Shown: positions 35,449-45,883, counted from the first letter of the stretch. The stretch: 64,000 nt of DNA from Actinokineospora baliensis (GCF_016907695.1 NZ_JAFBCK010000001.1:6126001-6190000); one strand, 5' to 3'. A program made the numbers and translations. Notes: generated by a model from the sequence alone, not told the origin.

Positions 35449-37527
35449 TCAGCCGAACGACCGACCGCCGCTCGCCCAGACGCGGCCGGGGAACCGGGCG
35501 CCGAGGAGGTCGACCATCGTGGTGGCCTTCACCGCGGTCTCCTCGAACTCCTCCCCCGGGTCCGACAGCGCGATCACCGCGCCGCCGACGCCGAAGGACA
35601 CCGCGCCGGGCCGCACGACCAGGGTGCGGATCACCACGCTCAGGTCGGCGGCGCCGGTGAGCGAGAAGTACCCGATCGCCCCCGAGTAGACCCCGCGCGG
35701 GCCGCGTTCGAGCCGGTCGATGATCCGCATGGTGCGCTCCTTGGGCGCCCCGGTCATCGACCCGCCGGGGAACGCCGCCCGCACGCAGCGCACCGCGGAC
35801 ACGCCCTCGGCCAGCCGCGCGCGGACGGTGCTGACCAGCTGGTGCACCGTCGGGTAGGTCTCCACCTCGAACAACCCGGGGACCTGCACCGAGCCGACCT
35901 CCGCGTAGACCCCGAGGTCGTTGCGGACGAGGTCGACGATCATCAGGTTCTCGGCGCGGTCCTTCTCCCCCGCGGCCAGGTCGTGCCGCAGCCGCTCGTC
36001 CTCCTCCGGGGTCGCGCCGCGCGGCCGGGTGCCCTTGATCGGCCTGGACTCGGCCACGCCGTCGGCGGTGATCGCGAGGAACCGCTCCGGTGAGGTGCTC
36101 AGCACCGACAGGCCACCGAAGCGCAGCAGCGCGCCGTAGCGGGCGGGGTTGGCGCGGCGCAGGACCCGGTAGGTGCGCCACACGTCGACCTCGGCGGTGG
36201 CGGTGAGCTCGTTGGTCAGGCACACCTCGTAGGTCTCGCCGTCGCCGATCGCCAGCTGGCAGTCGGCGATCATCGCGAGGTACTCGTCGCGCTCGTGCCG
36301 GGCGACGAGCTCACCGGCGGCGACGTCCGCGGGCTCGGGCGGCGCGAGCGGGGGCGCCGCGGCCAGGGTCGCGGCGGTCGAGGTCTGCCAGTCGCGGGCG
36401 CCCGGGTGGTCGAGGGCCAGCAGGTAGACCTCGCCGGTCTCGTGGTCGAAGGCGAGCGCGCGGTCGGCGAACACCAGCTGGGCGTCCGGGTCGACGGCCC
36501 GGTGGGCCTGGTCGCCACCGCACTCGGCCTTGAGCTCGTAGCCCAGGTACCCGACCCAGCCCAGCGCGAAGTCGAACGGCAGCGGGGGCACGGTCACCGG
36601 GTGCGCGGCGAGGTCGTCGTCGAGCCAGGCCAGGAACTCGCCGCGGACCACGCTCACCCCGTCGCGGGAGGTGACCGTCACCGTGCCCTCCGCCACGTCG
36701 GCGGTGGCGACCCTGGCCAGTGGACCGCTCGCGTCGCCGAGGAAGGAGAACCGGCCGTCGGCGGCGCTGTCCAACCAGAACGCGTGCTCGGAATCCCCGT
36801 AGAGGGCCGCGAAAGCCTCCTCCGCGGTCACCGGCACGGTGATCTTCTCCACCAGCACCCCGATGACCGGGTCGGGGCGGCACTGCGGCACGGGCACCGG
36901 TACCGCGGGCGTCCCGGTCCCGGCGGCGACCTTCTCCCTGGGGTGGCGCGACCACCAGTCCCTGGTCAGCTCCTCGAAGTTCGCCAGCAGGGCGACGCCG
37001 TGTTCGGTCGCGATGGACTCCGGGTGGAACTGCACGCCCCAGGCCGGGCGCTCGCGGTGCCGCACACCCATGAGGACACCGTCCTCACTCCACGCGGTCG
37101 CCTCCAGCACATCGGGCAGGTCCACCGCGGCCAACGAGTGGTAGCGCACCACCCGCATCGGGGAAGGCAGGCCGCGGAAGAGGTCCCGGCCGTCGTGGTG
37201 CACCTCGGAGAGCCTGCCGTGGCGCACCTCGGGGGCGTGTTCCACCCGGGCCCCGGCGAGCAGGCACAGCCCCTGGTGGCCCAAGCACACCCCCAGCAGC
37301 GGCTGCCTGGCCGCGGCGAGGACGGCCCGGCTGAGACCGAAGTCGCCGGGCACGCCAGGATGACCCGGGCCCGGCGAGATCACCACGTTGTCGAAGTCGA
37401 CGAGCCCGCCGAGGTCCCAGTCCTCGTCGTTGCGCACCACCACCGGGCGCGCGCCGTCGAGGCGGGCCAACGCCTGGTAGAGGTTGTAGGTGAAGGAGTC
37501 GTGGTTGTCGACGATGAGCGTGCGCAC
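35449..37527 (-). CDS. pabAB: Fused aminodeoxychorismate synthase PabA-PabB
   Basis: This 692-aa fusion converts chorismate and glutamine to 4-amino-4-deoxychorismate for p-aminobenzoate and folate, or for a secondary metabolite. The glutamine amidotransferase half (1-190) has the triad C81 (GVCLGHQG), H168 and E170 (GVQFHPES). The synthase half (about 225-692) has PIKGTRPRG with K498, the lysine that marks PabB rather than anthranilate synthase, plus IVDLVRNDLG and GSMTGAPKERT (589-599). GTG 37527 has GGAGGAG upstream; the frame continues far beyond but into the divergent kinase gene. Confidence 0.93.
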   Translation of the reverse strand: MRTLIVDNHDSFTYNLYQALARLDGARPVVVRNDEDWDLGGLVDFDNVVISPGPGHPGVPGDFGLSRAVLAAARQPLLGVCLGHQGLCLLAGARVEHAPEVRHGRLSEVHHDGRDLFRGLPSPMRVVRYHSLAAVDLPDVLEATAWSEDGVLMGVRHRERPAWGVQFHPESIATEHGVALLANFEELTRDWWSRHPREKVAAGTGTPAVPVPVPQCRPDPVIGVLVEKITVPVTAEEAFAALYGDSEHAFWLDSAADGRFSFLGDASGPLARVATADVAEGTVTVTSRDGVSVVRGEFLAWLDDDLAAHPVTVPPLPFDFALGWVGYLGYELKAECGGDQAHRAVDPDAQLVFADRALAFDHETGEVYLLALDHPGARDWQTSTAATLAAAPPLAPPEPADVAAGELVARHERDEYLAMIADCQLAIGDGETYEVCLTNELTATAEVDVWRTYRVLRRANPARYGALLRFGGLSVLSTSPERFLAITADGVAESRPIKGTRPRGATPEEDERLRHDLAAGEKDRAENLMIVDLVRNDLGVYAEVGSVQVPGLFEVETYPTVHQLVSTVRARLAEGVSAVRCVRAAFPGGSMTGAPKERTMRIIDRLERGPRGVYSGAIGYFSLTGAADLSVVIRTLVVRPGAVSFGVGGAVIALSDPGEEFEETAVKATTMVDLLGARFPGRVWASGGRSFG

Positions 37528-37833
37528 CCCGGGTGGCTCCTCCGCTCTGCTCCGATCGGGCACCGTGCGTTTGCTCCCGCACAGTTGTTGGGCGGGCGCC
37601 GTCCCGGGGCCGGTGTTGTCTGTCTTGATGGGTGACGACACCACCAGGCAGCGTGCGGCGGGTCGTCGCAGGAAGGGCGTTCCATGCCACAGCGCCAGCG
37701 CGGGCAGGCCCAGGACCGGGAGAATGGTAGCGCCCGTGAGCGCGTGCCCGCCCAGCGCGCGGGTGGGCACGACAGCCGGACGCGGGCTGACCCGGGTCCT
37801 GGTCCAGGAGGAGGTGCGGCGCTGGTCACCCCC
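37528..37833. other. Divergent promoter region pabAB / histidine kinase
   Basis: No gene is supported in these 306 bp. Frames from both neighbours run through it, but without ribosome-binding sites at upstream starts. I cannot place promoters with confidence. Confidence 0.4.
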
Positions 37834-39066
37834 ATGCTGACCCCGGAGGGGGTCGGCCGCGACGCGCAGGGCGCGGTGGTCGAGCCCGCGGTCACGGAGC
37901 GGCCTCGGCGCACGGCGTCGCGGCTGCTGCGGCTGCCCAGGTTGCGGCTGCCACCCCGGCTGGCCGCGCTGCGCGAGCGCAAGCGGGTCCGCGAGCTCGG
38001 GTCCGACGGCCTCGCCCTGCTGGTGGCCGCCCTGGACGTGTGGCTGGTCGTGCCGCCGAACGTGGCGACCTACTCGCTGTGGCTGTCCTGGTTGGCGGTG
38101 CCCGCGGTGCTGCTGCGCAGGCACGTGCCGTTCGTGGCGATCCTGCTGACCATCCCCGGCTTCTTCGCGGGCTGGGCGCAGCTGGCGGCGATGATCACCC
38201 TGGGCGCGCTGGCCAGGCGGCACCTGGTGAGCTGGCGGACGGTGGTCGGCGCGGTGCTGGTCGGGCTGAGCCGGTTCGTGCTCTGGCCGTGGCCGGAGTT
38301 CGTGGCGCTGACCTGGCGCGAGCACATCTCCGACTTCATCTACGGCGTCCTGGTGGCGGGCATGCCGGTGGCGATCGGGCTGCTGATGGCGGTGCGCCAG
38401 GAGCTCTCCAGCCGGATCAGGGAACTGGCCCGCAGCCGGGAGCGGGAGAAGGTGCTGCACGCGGCGACGGTGCGCTCGGCGGAGCGGGCGAAGCTGGCCA
38501 GGGAGATGCACGACGTGGTCTCCCACCAGGTCACGCTGATCGCGATGCAGGCGGGCGCGATGCAGGTCGACGTGCGCGACCAGGCGACCAGGGAGGCGGC
38601 GGAGACGATCCGCTCGCTGAGCACCCGCACCCTGGAGGAGCTGCGGGAGCTGGTCGGCGTGCTGCGCTCCGGGGTGGACGACGACGAGGCGCAGCCGGGG
38701 CTGGAGGACATCGCCGACCTGGTCCAGGACGCCGACGTGCGGCTGACGATGGACGCCTGCCCGGCCGGGCTGCCCGGCCCGGTGTCGCGGGCGGCGTACC
38801 GGACGGTGCAGGAGGCGCTGACCAACGTCCGCAAGCACGCGGCGGGCTCGCGGGCCTCGGTGCGCATCGAGGCCGAGCCGCACGCCCTGGTCGTCGAGAT
38901 CACCAACGACCCGCCCAAGCGGCGCCAGCTCGGCACCCTGCCCTCGGGTGGGCACGGGCTGCTCGGGCTGCGCGAACGGGCCGGGCTGCTGGGCGGCAGC
39001 CTCGACGCGGGGCCCACCCCCGACGGCGGTTTCGAGGTCCGCGCGCGGTACCCGCTGGCGGGCTGA
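37834..39066 (+). CDS. Orphan NarL/DesK-type sensor histidine kinase
   Basis: This kinase of about 410 aa has four to six membrane spans between residues 58 and 190. It then has the HisKA_3 phosphoacceptor box LAREMHDVVSHQVTLIAMQAG with H226, and an ATPase domain with QEALTNVRKHA and GHGLLGLRERAGLLGG. No response regulator gene is adjacent, which is unusual for this class, normally paired with a LuxR-type regulator. ATG 37834 lacks a close ribosome-binding site, so the start is uncertain, though the first predicted span lies well downstream. Confidence 0.88.
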   Translation: MLTPEGVGRDAQGAVVEPAVTERPRRTASRLLRLPRLRLPPRLAALRERKRVRELGSDGLALLVAALDVWLVVPPNVATYSLWLSWLAVPAVLLRRHVPFVAILLTIPGFFAGWAQLAAMITLGALARRHLVSWRTVVGAVLVGLSRFVLWPWPEFVALTWREHISDFIYGVLVAGMPVAIGLLMAVRQELSSRIRELARSREREKVLHAATVRSAERAKLAREMHDVVSHQVTLIAMQAGAMQVDVRDQATREAAETIRSLSTRTLEELRELVGVLRSGVDDDEAQPGLEDIADLVQDADVRLTMDACPAGLPGPVSRAAYRTVQEALTNVRKHAAGSRASVRIEAEPHALVVEITNDPPKRRQLGTLPSGGHGLLGLRERAGLLGGSLDAGPTPDGGFEVRARYPLAG

Positions 39067-39108
39067 GCCGTCCCGATAGCGCAGTCGGGGTATCTCGGTT
39101 GTTTCGCC

Positions 39109-39135
39109 TCAAGTGCGACCGCCACCCGCCGAAGG
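39109..39135 (+). promoter_or_regulatory. Candidate sigma-28 (FliA/WhiG-type) promoter of the chemotaxis gene
   Basis: TCAAGTGC (39109-39116) and GCCGAAGG (39128-39135) are separated by 11 bp. The known FliA/WhiG consensus is TAAAGTTT-N11-GCCGATAA. It lies 55 nt before the chemotaxis receptor start, where a motility sigma factor would be expected. Confidence 0.5.
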
Positions 39136-39190
39136 GCCGGGCGATCTCGACCTGGCCCGCGGCGCGACCGCGTGAGTGGAACGGTGGCAC

Positions 39191-40804
39191 ATGCTGAAGC
39201 GAATCTCGGACCTGAAGGTCGGTGTGCGGGTCGGCGCGGCCATGGCGGTGCTGCTGGTGCTGCTGTGCGCGCTGGCCACCGTCGCGGTGTCGGGCATGGA
39301 GCGCGAGCGCGCCTCGGCCGAGCAGATCGCCCGGTCCCGGCAGCTGACCCAGCTGGCGATGCAGGTGAAGTTCCGCTCCGGTGACTTCAACGGCTGGCAG
39401 ACCGCCTACGCGTTCGACGTGATGCGCGGGGTGACCGGTGCCGCGGCGGACAACGCCAGCGCCCGCGCCGCGTTCCTCACCTCCGCCGACGCCTTCCGCA
39501 AGGAGCTCGCGGAGCTGTCCGCGTTCGGCTTGGAGACCGACCAGGCGGCCGACGTCAAGTCGATCACCGACCTGTTCGGCACCTTCATGCAGCTCGACGA
39601 GGAGATCGTCACCGCCTACCGCTCCGGTGACCCGGTGCAGGTGTCGAAGGCCAACGAGCTGGTCGCGGTCCAGGAGATCGAGAACTTCAACAAGATCGCC
39701 GAGCGGATCGACCTGCTGATCGACGACGTCGAGGGCGAGTCGGCCGCCGCGATCGCGCTGGCCGAGGACCGCGCCAACGAGGGCACCCTGACCACCATCC
39801 TGCTCGCCGCCGCCGCGTTCGTCTGCGGCTTCGCGATGACGCTGCTGCTGGTCCGCTCGATCACCAAGCCGCTGAGCAGGCTGCGCGCGGGCCTCAACGG
39901 CATCGCCGGCGGCGACCTGACCCAGCGCATCGAGCAGACCCGCGCCGACGAGCTCGGCGAGGTCGCCCAGGGCTTCAACCAGCTCGCCGAGCGCACCCAG
40001 GAGCTCATCGGCCGGGTCGCCGCCCGCGCCGAGGAGGTCGCCGGTGCCTCCAGCGAGCTGACCACGGTCAGCGGCATGCTCGCCGAGACCGCCGGGGACA
40101 CCAGCACCGAGGCCAACTCGATCAACGCCACCGCCACCGAGGTGTCGTCCATGGTCACCGCCATGGCCAGCGCCTCGGAGCAGATGCGCGCCGCGATCGA
40201 CGAGATCACCCAGAACGCCAGCCGCGCCGCCGACGTCGCCACCGACGGTGTCCGCGACACCGAGACCGCCAACCAGGCCGTCGCCGCCCTCGGCGACGCG
40301 ACCGCCGAGATCGGCACCGTGGTGAAGCTGATCAGCTCCATCGCCGAGCAGACCAACCTGCTCGCCCTCAACGCCACCATCGAGGCGGCGCGGGCTGGCG
40401 AGTCCGGCAAGGGCTTCGCCGTCGTGGCCGGTGAGGTCAAGGAACTCGCCCAGCAGACCGCCACCGCCACCGAGGACATCACCCGCCGCATCAAGGCCAT
40501 CGAGCAGGGCAGCGCCGAGGCCACCTCCGCCATCCACCAGATCGGCCAGGTCGTCAGCTCCATCTGCGACACCCAGACCGTCATCGCGGCCGCGGTGGAG
40601 GAGCAGACCGCCACCACCGCGGAGATGAGCCGCAACGTGCACGAGACCGCCAACGCGGTGGTGCAGATCGGGACGGGCATCGCGGGGCTGGCCAGCGCGA
40701 CGGAGGACACGAGTTCGGCGGCTACGGCGGCCAAGCGGACGGCGGAGACGCTGAGTGAGGCTTCGGCGGATCTGCGGACGCTGATCAGCGCGTTCCGGTA
40801 CTGA
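39191..40804 (+). CDS. Methyl-accepting chemotaxis protein
   Basis: This 537-aa receptor has span 1 (about 14-36), an outer helical sensing domain of about 160 residues, span 2 (about 199-220), a HAMP linker ([20 protein letters not shown]) and a long cytoplasmic coiled-coil signalling domain. The conserved hairpin tip is [20 protein letters not shown]. No CheA, CheW or CheR is nearby. In Pseudonocardiales, chemotaxis genes go with motile spores, so this is a lifestyle marker. ATG 39191 is preferred over GTG 39176; neither has a strong ribosome-binding site. Confidence 0.92.
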   Translation: MLKRISDLKVGVRVGAAMAVLLVLLCALATVAVSGMERERASAEQIARSRQLTQLAMQVKFRSGDFNGWQTAYAFDVMRGVTGAAADNASARAAFLTSADAFRKELAELSAFGLETDQAADVKSITDLFGTFMQLDEEIVTAYRSGDPVQVSKANELVAVQEIENFNKIAERIDLLIDDVEGESAAAIALAEDRANEGTLTTILLAAAAFVCGFAMTLLLVRSITKPLSRLRAGLNGIAGGDLTQRIEQTRADELGEVAQGFNQLAERTQELIGRVAARAEEVAGASSELTTVSGMLAETAGDTSTEANSINATATEVSSMVTAMASASEQMRAAIDEITQNASRAADVATDGVRDTETANQAVAALGDATAEIGTVVKLISSIAEQTNLLALNATIEAARAGESGKGFAVVAGEVKELAQQTATATEDITRRIKAIEQGSAEATSAIHQIGQVVSSICDTQTVIAAAVEEQTATTAEMSRNVHETANAVVQIGTGIAGLASATEDTSSAATAAKRTAETLSEASADLRTLISAFRY

Positions 40805-40853
40805 GGTTGTGGGTGGCGGCCCCGTGTCCCTGTGGGATGCGGGGCCGCTGCCG

Positions 40854-40945
40854 TTATCCACAATGCGGGTTCTTGTGCACAGGCTCTTTTCGCGGCGCCG
40901 GATCTGTCGGTGTGCGCCGGTAAGCTGTGTATTCGGGGGCTTTTG
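40854..40945 (+). repeat. Conserved module with DnaA-box-like 9-mers, copy 2
   Basis: TTATCCACA (40854-40862), a perfect classical DnaA box, and TTGTGCACA (40873-40881) precede CTGTCGGTGTGCGCCGGTA and TGTGTATTCGGGGGCTTT. Order and spacing match the module at 16513-16627. Confidence 0.6.
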
Positions 40946-41057
40946 TGGCGGGTGATCTTCGGTGGACGCCTCGCCTGCGGCATCGGGGGCGGTTCGTAGT
41001 GGTGCGGCGGGTCGGCTCGCCTTCGGCATCGCGACCCGGGTCGTGGTGGTGCGGTGT

Positions 41058-41203
41058 GCTCGATGGGGCGAACTCGGTTTGCGCGGGGCCCCTGCGCCAC
41101 CCGTGGCAGGACCGCAAAAGCCGGGGCCGAAAAGCATGGCCCTGCAGCGAGGCAAGGCTACGGATACCGCTCCCCCACACAAACCAAGTCCGCCCCATCG
41201 AGC
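41058..41203 (+). repeat. Palindromic intergenic element, copy 2
   Basis: This 146-bp unit starts GCTCGATGGGGCGAACTCGG and ends CCAAGTCCGCCCCATCGAGC. The core GGGGCCGAAAAGCATGGCC reads on the plus strand. It is nearly identical to copy 6, and the similarity extends left into TCGTGGTGGTGCGGT. The tag TTCCGAGTGTCCAGTGGT follows at 41219. Confidence 0.9.
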
Positions 41204-41261
41204 AGTTGGGTGGGCGGCTTCCGAGTGTCCAGTGGTTGCTTGGGTGGGCTGACTCAAAGAA

Positions 41262-41310
41262 AGACTGCGGCCCCGCACATCCCGAAGAGGGATGTGCGGG
41301 GCCGCAGTCT
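41262..41310. terminator. Strong bidirectional terminator after rbpA
   Basis: A perfect 22-bp stem (41262-41283 with 41289-41310, core CTGCGGCCCCGCACATCCC) has a 5-nt GAAGA loop. On the minus strand it is followed by TTCTTTGAG. It is the best terminator in the window, 23 nt beyond the rbpA stop. Confidence 0.85.
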
Positions 41311-41332
41311 AAACAAGGTCTCTCGGGATACC

Positions 41333-41674
41333 TCAGCCTTCGCGCTTGGCGCGCAGCTTGGCGAGCGCTTCGGCGAGGATGGCCTCGCCGTCGGCGTCGG
41401 AGCGGCGTTCCTTGACGTAGGCGAGGTGGGTCTTGTAGGGCTCGTTGCGGGGCGCCTTGGGGGGCGCCTGCTCGTCCAGCCCGGCGGGCAGCCCGCAGCG
41501 CGGGCAGTCCCAGGACTCCGGCTTCTCCGCCTCCAGCGCGAACGACGGACGGGATTCGTGTCCGTTGGCGCACCAGTAGGAGACCCGCTGCCGGGGCGCG
41601 GATTCCCCGCGCTCCGACTCTCCCATGGGACCAGCACCGACCCGGGTACCCCGGATCGCGTTACCACCGGCCAT
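41333..41674 (-). CDS. rbpA: RbpA-family RNA polymerase-binding protein
   Basis: This 113-aa protein has the RbpA layout: an N-terminal basic segment (IRGTRVG), the core linker APRQRVSY, a zinc-ribbon-like part with CANGH and CPRCG, and a C-terminal sigma-binding helix pair (THLAYVKERRSDADGEAILAEALAKLR). RbpA binds RNA polymerase and the housekeeping sigma factor and aids promoter opening. The C-terminal helix departs from the common THWDMLLERR form, so this may be a second, divergent paralogue. A GGGGGAG site precedes ATG 41674. It lies downstream of secG on the same strand. Confidence 0.88.
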   Translation of the reverse strand: MAGGNAIRGTRVGAGPMGESERGESAPRQRVSYWCANGHESRPSFALEAEKPESWDCPRCGLPAGLDEQAPPKAPRNEPYKTHLAYVKERRSDADGEAILAEALAKLRAKREG

Positions 41675-41761
41675 TGATGTTCACTCCCCCACCACGTGGT
41701 CGGACGCGGGGCTCGGCCGCGTCCTTGTTGTCCTGATGGCCTGCGACCAGCACCTGGCGGA

Positions 41762-41995
41762 TCAGCTGATCTTCACCAGCAGGCCGAGGCCGATGACGCA
41801 GATGATCCACACCGCGCCGACGAACAGCGTGACCCGGTCGAGGTTCTTCTCCACCACGCTCGAGCCGGACAGGCTGGACTGCATACCGCCGCCGAACAGC
41901 GAGGACAGACCGCCACCGCGGCCCCGGTGCAGCAGCACCAGCAGGATCAGCAGAAGGCTGGAGACGATCAGAGCGATCTGCAGCGTCAGAATCAT
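41762..41995 (-). CDS. secG: SecG, preprotein translocase subunit
   Basis: This 77-aa membrane protein has two spans (about 3-23 and 55-74) joined by a Gly/Ser-rich loop RGRGGGLSSLFGGGMQSS, which is the SecG signature. It assists SecYE-mediated export. A GAGGAC ribosome-binding site precedes ATG 41995. It lies downstream of tpiA in the usual actinobacterial order. Confidence 0.96.
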   Translation of the reverse strand: MILTLQIALIVSSLLLILLVLLHRGRGGGLSSLFGGGMQSSLSGSSVVEKNLDRVTLFVGAVWIICVIGLGLLVKIS

Positions 41996-42028
41996 CGGGT
42001 CCTCGCGGTCAGTGTGGTTGAGGCCTCA

Positions 42029-42034
42029 GATTAC
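42029..42034 (-). promoter_or_regulatory. Candidate secG -10 element TAATCT
   Basis: On the minus strand TAATCT lies 33 nt before the secG ATG. It fits a housekeeping -10; the -35 region is weak. Confidence 0.35.
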
Positions 42035-42147
42035 CCGGTGACTCCCCCGGGTTCGACCACCGGCCCGACCTGGCGTGCCGGTGCCGTTACCAGAATAGGC
42101 GAAGATCGCATCCGCACGTGCATGTGCACGCGACCACGGAATGCGCG

Positions 42148-42179
42148 AGGGCGCCGGGAAGTACCCTCCCCGGCGCCCT
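42148..42179 (-). terminator. Terminator after tpiA (gap-pgk-tpiA operon)
   Basis: The arms AGGGCGCCGGG and CCCGGCGCCCT pair over 11 bp around a ~10-nt loop, 18 nt beyond the tpiA stop. Confidence 0.75.
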
Positions 42180-42196
42180 GACCTGGCACAACAGCG

Positions 42197-42982
42197 CTAC
42201 GGCAGCGGTCCGCCTGCGGCCATCGCGCACAGTTTCGTGAACTCGTCGGCCTGCAGGCTGGCGCCGCCGACGAGGGCTCCATCGATGTCGTCCTGGGCGA
42301 CGAGCTCGCCGATGTTGCCGGATTTCACCGATCCGCCGTAGAGCACGCGCACGGTCGCGGCGACCTCGTCGCCGTACTTCTCGGCCAGGGCTGCGCGCAG
42401 CGCGGCGCACACCTCCTGGGCGTCCGCGGCGGTGGCGACCTTGCCGGTGCCGATCGCCCAGACCGGCTCGTAGGCGATGACGACCTTGGCCACCTGCTCG
42501 GCCTTGAGGCCCTTGAGACCGGCGGTGAGCTGGGCGACGCAGTGCGCCACGTGCTCGCCCGACTCGCGGACCTCGAGCCGCTCACCCAGGCACAGGATCG
42601 GCGCGACGCCGTGCTTGAGGGCGGCCTTGACCTTGGTGTTGACCAGCTCGTCGGTCTCCGCGTGGTACTCGCGCCGCTCGGAGTGCCCCACGGTGACGTA
42701 GGTGCACCCGAGCTTGGCCAGCATCGGCCCCGACACCTCGCCGGTGTAGGCGCCGGAGTCGTAGCGGGAGATGTCCTGGGCGCCGTAGCGCAGCAGCAGC
42801 TTGTCGCCGTCCACCATGGTCTGGATCGACCGGATGTCGGTGAACGGCGGCAGGACGGCCACCTCGACCTTGGCGTAGTACTTCTCCGGGAGCGAGAACG
42901 CGATCTTCTGCACCAGGGCGATGGCCTCGAGGTGGTTGAGGTTCATCTTCCAGTTGCCCGCGACGAGCACCTGCCGCGCCAT
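42197..42982 (-). CDS. tpiA: Triosephosphate isomerase
   Basis: This 261-aa glycolytic enzyme interconverts DHAP and glyceraldehyde-3-P. The catalytic residues are visible in GNWKMN (Lys), [11 protein letters not shown] (His) and [13 protein letters not shown] (Glu, with the phosphate loop after it). GALVGGASL closes the site. The ATG shares one base with the pgk stop (TGATG). It is the last gene of the operon. Confidence 0.98.
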   Translation of the reverse strand: MARQVLVAGNWKMNLNHLEAIALVQKIAFSLPEKYYAKVEVAVLPPFTDIRSIQTMVDGDKLLLRYGAQDISRYDSGAYTGEVSGPMLAKLGCTYVTVGHSERREYHAETDELVNTKVKAALKHGVAPILCLGERLEVRESGEHVAHCVAQLTAGLKGLKAEQVAKVVIAYEPVWAIGTGKVATAADAQEVCAALRAALAEKYGDEVAATVRVLYGGSVKSGNIGELVAQDDIDGALVGGASLQADEFTKLCAMAAGGPLP

Positions 42983-44169
42983 CAGCCCTCCAACACGGAG
43001 ACGCCCGGCAGGTCCTTGCCCTCGAGGAACTCGAGGGAGGCGCCACCACCGGTGGAGATGTGTGAGAAGCCGTCCTCGGGCAACCCGAGCAGCCGGACCG
43101 CGGCCGCCGAGTCGCCGCCGCCGACCACGGAGAACGCGGACGAGTCCACGATCGCCCTGGCGACGCCGCGGGTGCCGTCGGCGAACGGGGCGAGCTCGAA
43201 GACGCCCATCGGCCCGTTCCAGAACACCGTGCCCGCGCCCGCGATGACCTCGCTGTAGCGCTCGACGGTGATCGGGCCGACGTCCAGGCCCTTCCAGCCC
43301 TCGCGGATGGTGGCCACGAGCACCGTGTGGGTGTTCGCCTCGGCGGAGAACTCGTCGGCGATGACCACGTCGGCGGGCAGCAGGATCTTGTCCGGGTGCT
43401 CGGCGAGCAGCCGCTTGCAGGTGTCGATCATGTCGGCTTCCAGCAGCGAGTCGCCCACCCCGAGGCCCTCGGCCGCGAGGAAGGTGAAGCACATGCCGCC
43501 GCCGACCAGGATCGCGTCCACCTTGGGCAGCAGCGACTCGATGACCGCGAGCTTGTCGGAGACCTTGGAGCCGCCCAGCGCCACCACGTACGGGCGCGCC
43601 GGGTCGCCGGTGAGCTTGCGCAGCACCTCGACCTCGTCGAGCACCAGGCCACCGGCGTACGCCGGGAGCTGGGTGGCGACCTCGTAGACCGACGCCTGCT
43701 TGCGGTGCACGACACCGAAGCCGTCGGAGACGAAGGCGTCGGCGAGCGCGGCGAACTCGGCGGCGAGCGCGGCCCGCTCGGTGGCGTCCTTGCTGGTCTC
43801 GCGCGGGTCGAACCGCACGTTCTCCAGCAGGGCGACACCGCCGTCGGCCAGGCTCGCGACGGTGGCCTTCGCGGAGTCGCCGACCACGTCGGTGGCGAGC
43901 GCGACCGGGCGGCCGAGCAGCTCACCGAGCCGCGCGGCGACCGGGGCCAGGGAGTACTTGGCCTCGGGCGCGCCCTTGGGGCGGCCCAGGTGCGCGGCCA
44001 CGACCACCCTGGCGCCCGCCTCGGCGAGGCGGGACAGGGTGGGCAGCGACGCGCGGACCCGGCCGTCATCGGTGATCGTCTCGCCGTCGAGCGGGACGTT
44101 GAGGTCGGCGCGCACCAGCACGCGCCGACCGGCCACGCCCTCGGCGAGCAGGTCGTCGAGAGTCTTCAA
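42982..44169 (-). CDS. pgk: Phosphoglycerate kinase
   Basis: This 395-aa enzyme makes ATP from 1,3-bisphosphoglycerate. The N-terminal signature [15 protein letters not shown], the substrate-binding HLGRPKG, the hinge region and the nucleotide-binding GGGMCFTFL and [13 protein letters not shown] are all present. It lies between gap (12-bp gap) and tpiA (1-nt overlap). The length is normal. Confidence 0.98.
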   Translation of the reverse strand: MKTLDDLLAEGVAGRRVLVRADLNVPLDGETITDDGRVRASLPTLSRLAEAGARVVVAAHLGRPKGAPEAKYSLAPVAARLGELLGRPVALATDVVGDSAKATVASLADGGVALLENVRFDPRETSKDATERAALAAEFAALADAFVSDGFGVVHRKQASVYEVATQLPAYAGGLVLDEVEVLRKLTGDPARPYVVALGGSKVSDKLAVIESLLPKVDAILVGGGMCFTFLAAEGLGVGDSLLEADMIDTCKRLLAEHPDKILLPADVVIADEFSAEANTHTVLVATIREGWKGLDVGPITVERYSEVIAGAGTVFWNGPMGVFELAPFADGTRGVARAIVDSSAFSVVGGGDSAAAVRLLGLPEDGFSHISTGGGASLEFLEGKDLPGVSVLEG

Positions 44170-44181
44170 ACCGGGACCCCT

Positions 44182-45288
<1,107 letters not shown>

Positions 45289-45502
45289 TCAGGAGGTCAG
45301 CGGTCTCTCTTTATCGAATCAGACCTCGGGGCCTGGGACAACTGTTCGACGAGCGGATAGTCGGACGGCACAGCAGTGCGGCGCTGTGACCGAATCGCCT
45401 GTATCGGAACCGGTTCCGAAGGCGCGGGTCACGGGTTTCGGCTTCGCCGTCGGATCATCGGCTCGCCTGCGGCATCGGGGGCGGTCCGCGAGAGTGCGGT
45501 GG

Positions 45503-45649
45503 GCTCGATGGGGTGGACCTGTTTGTGCGGGGCCCCTGCGACACCCGTGCTGGGCCTGAAAAGCTGGGGGCCAAAGGGACGGCCCAGCCAGCCGCCGGTC
45601 AGGCTACGGGTGCCGCACCCCCACACAAAACAGGTCCACCCCATCGAGC
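45503..45649 (+). repeat. Palindromic intergenic element, copy 3
   Basis: This 147-bp unit starts GCTCGATGGGGTGGACCTG and ends CAGGTCCACCCCATCGAGC, with exactly matching outer arms. The core is diverged (CTGAAAAGCTGGGGGCC). A leader with GATCATCGGCTCGCCTGC precedes it at 45453, as at 16.5 and 63.5 kb. Confidence 0.9.
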
Positions 45650-45659
45650 AGAGCATGCG

Positions 45660-45883
45660 GGCGGCCTCCGGGAGCCGTGGCCGGGCTGGCGGGGTGGGCT
45701 CGGGGGGCTGAGTTGGGCGGGCTGGCTCGGGGGCTGGGTTGGGCGGGCTGGCTCGGGGGCTGGGTTGGGTTGGGTGGGCCGGCTCGGGGGGCGGGTTGAG
45801 CGGGCTGGCTCGGGAGGCTGGGCCAGGCGGGCCAACTCGGGGGGCTGGTTTGGGCGGGCCAGCTCGAGGGGCTGGGCGCGGCG
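45660..45883 (+). repeat. G-rich tandem repeats after copy 3
   Basis: Units of about 26 to 30 bp follow the form GGCTGGGTTGGGCGGGCTGG-CTCGGG. GGGTTGGGCGGGCTGGCTCGG plus GGG satisfies a four-tract G-quadruplex pattern several times on the plus strand. Between copies 4 and 5 (46029-46150) a shorter block of the same type appears. Confidence 0.8.

Larger units (their letters stand above)
40805..41332. other. 528-bp gap with composite repeat
   Basis: It contains the DnaA-box module copy 2, a leader segment with CTCGCCTGCGGCATCGGGGG, palindromic element copy 2, the tag CCGAGTGTCCAGTGG and the rbpA terminator. Small frames across it translate the repeat and are not genes. Confidence 0.7.
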
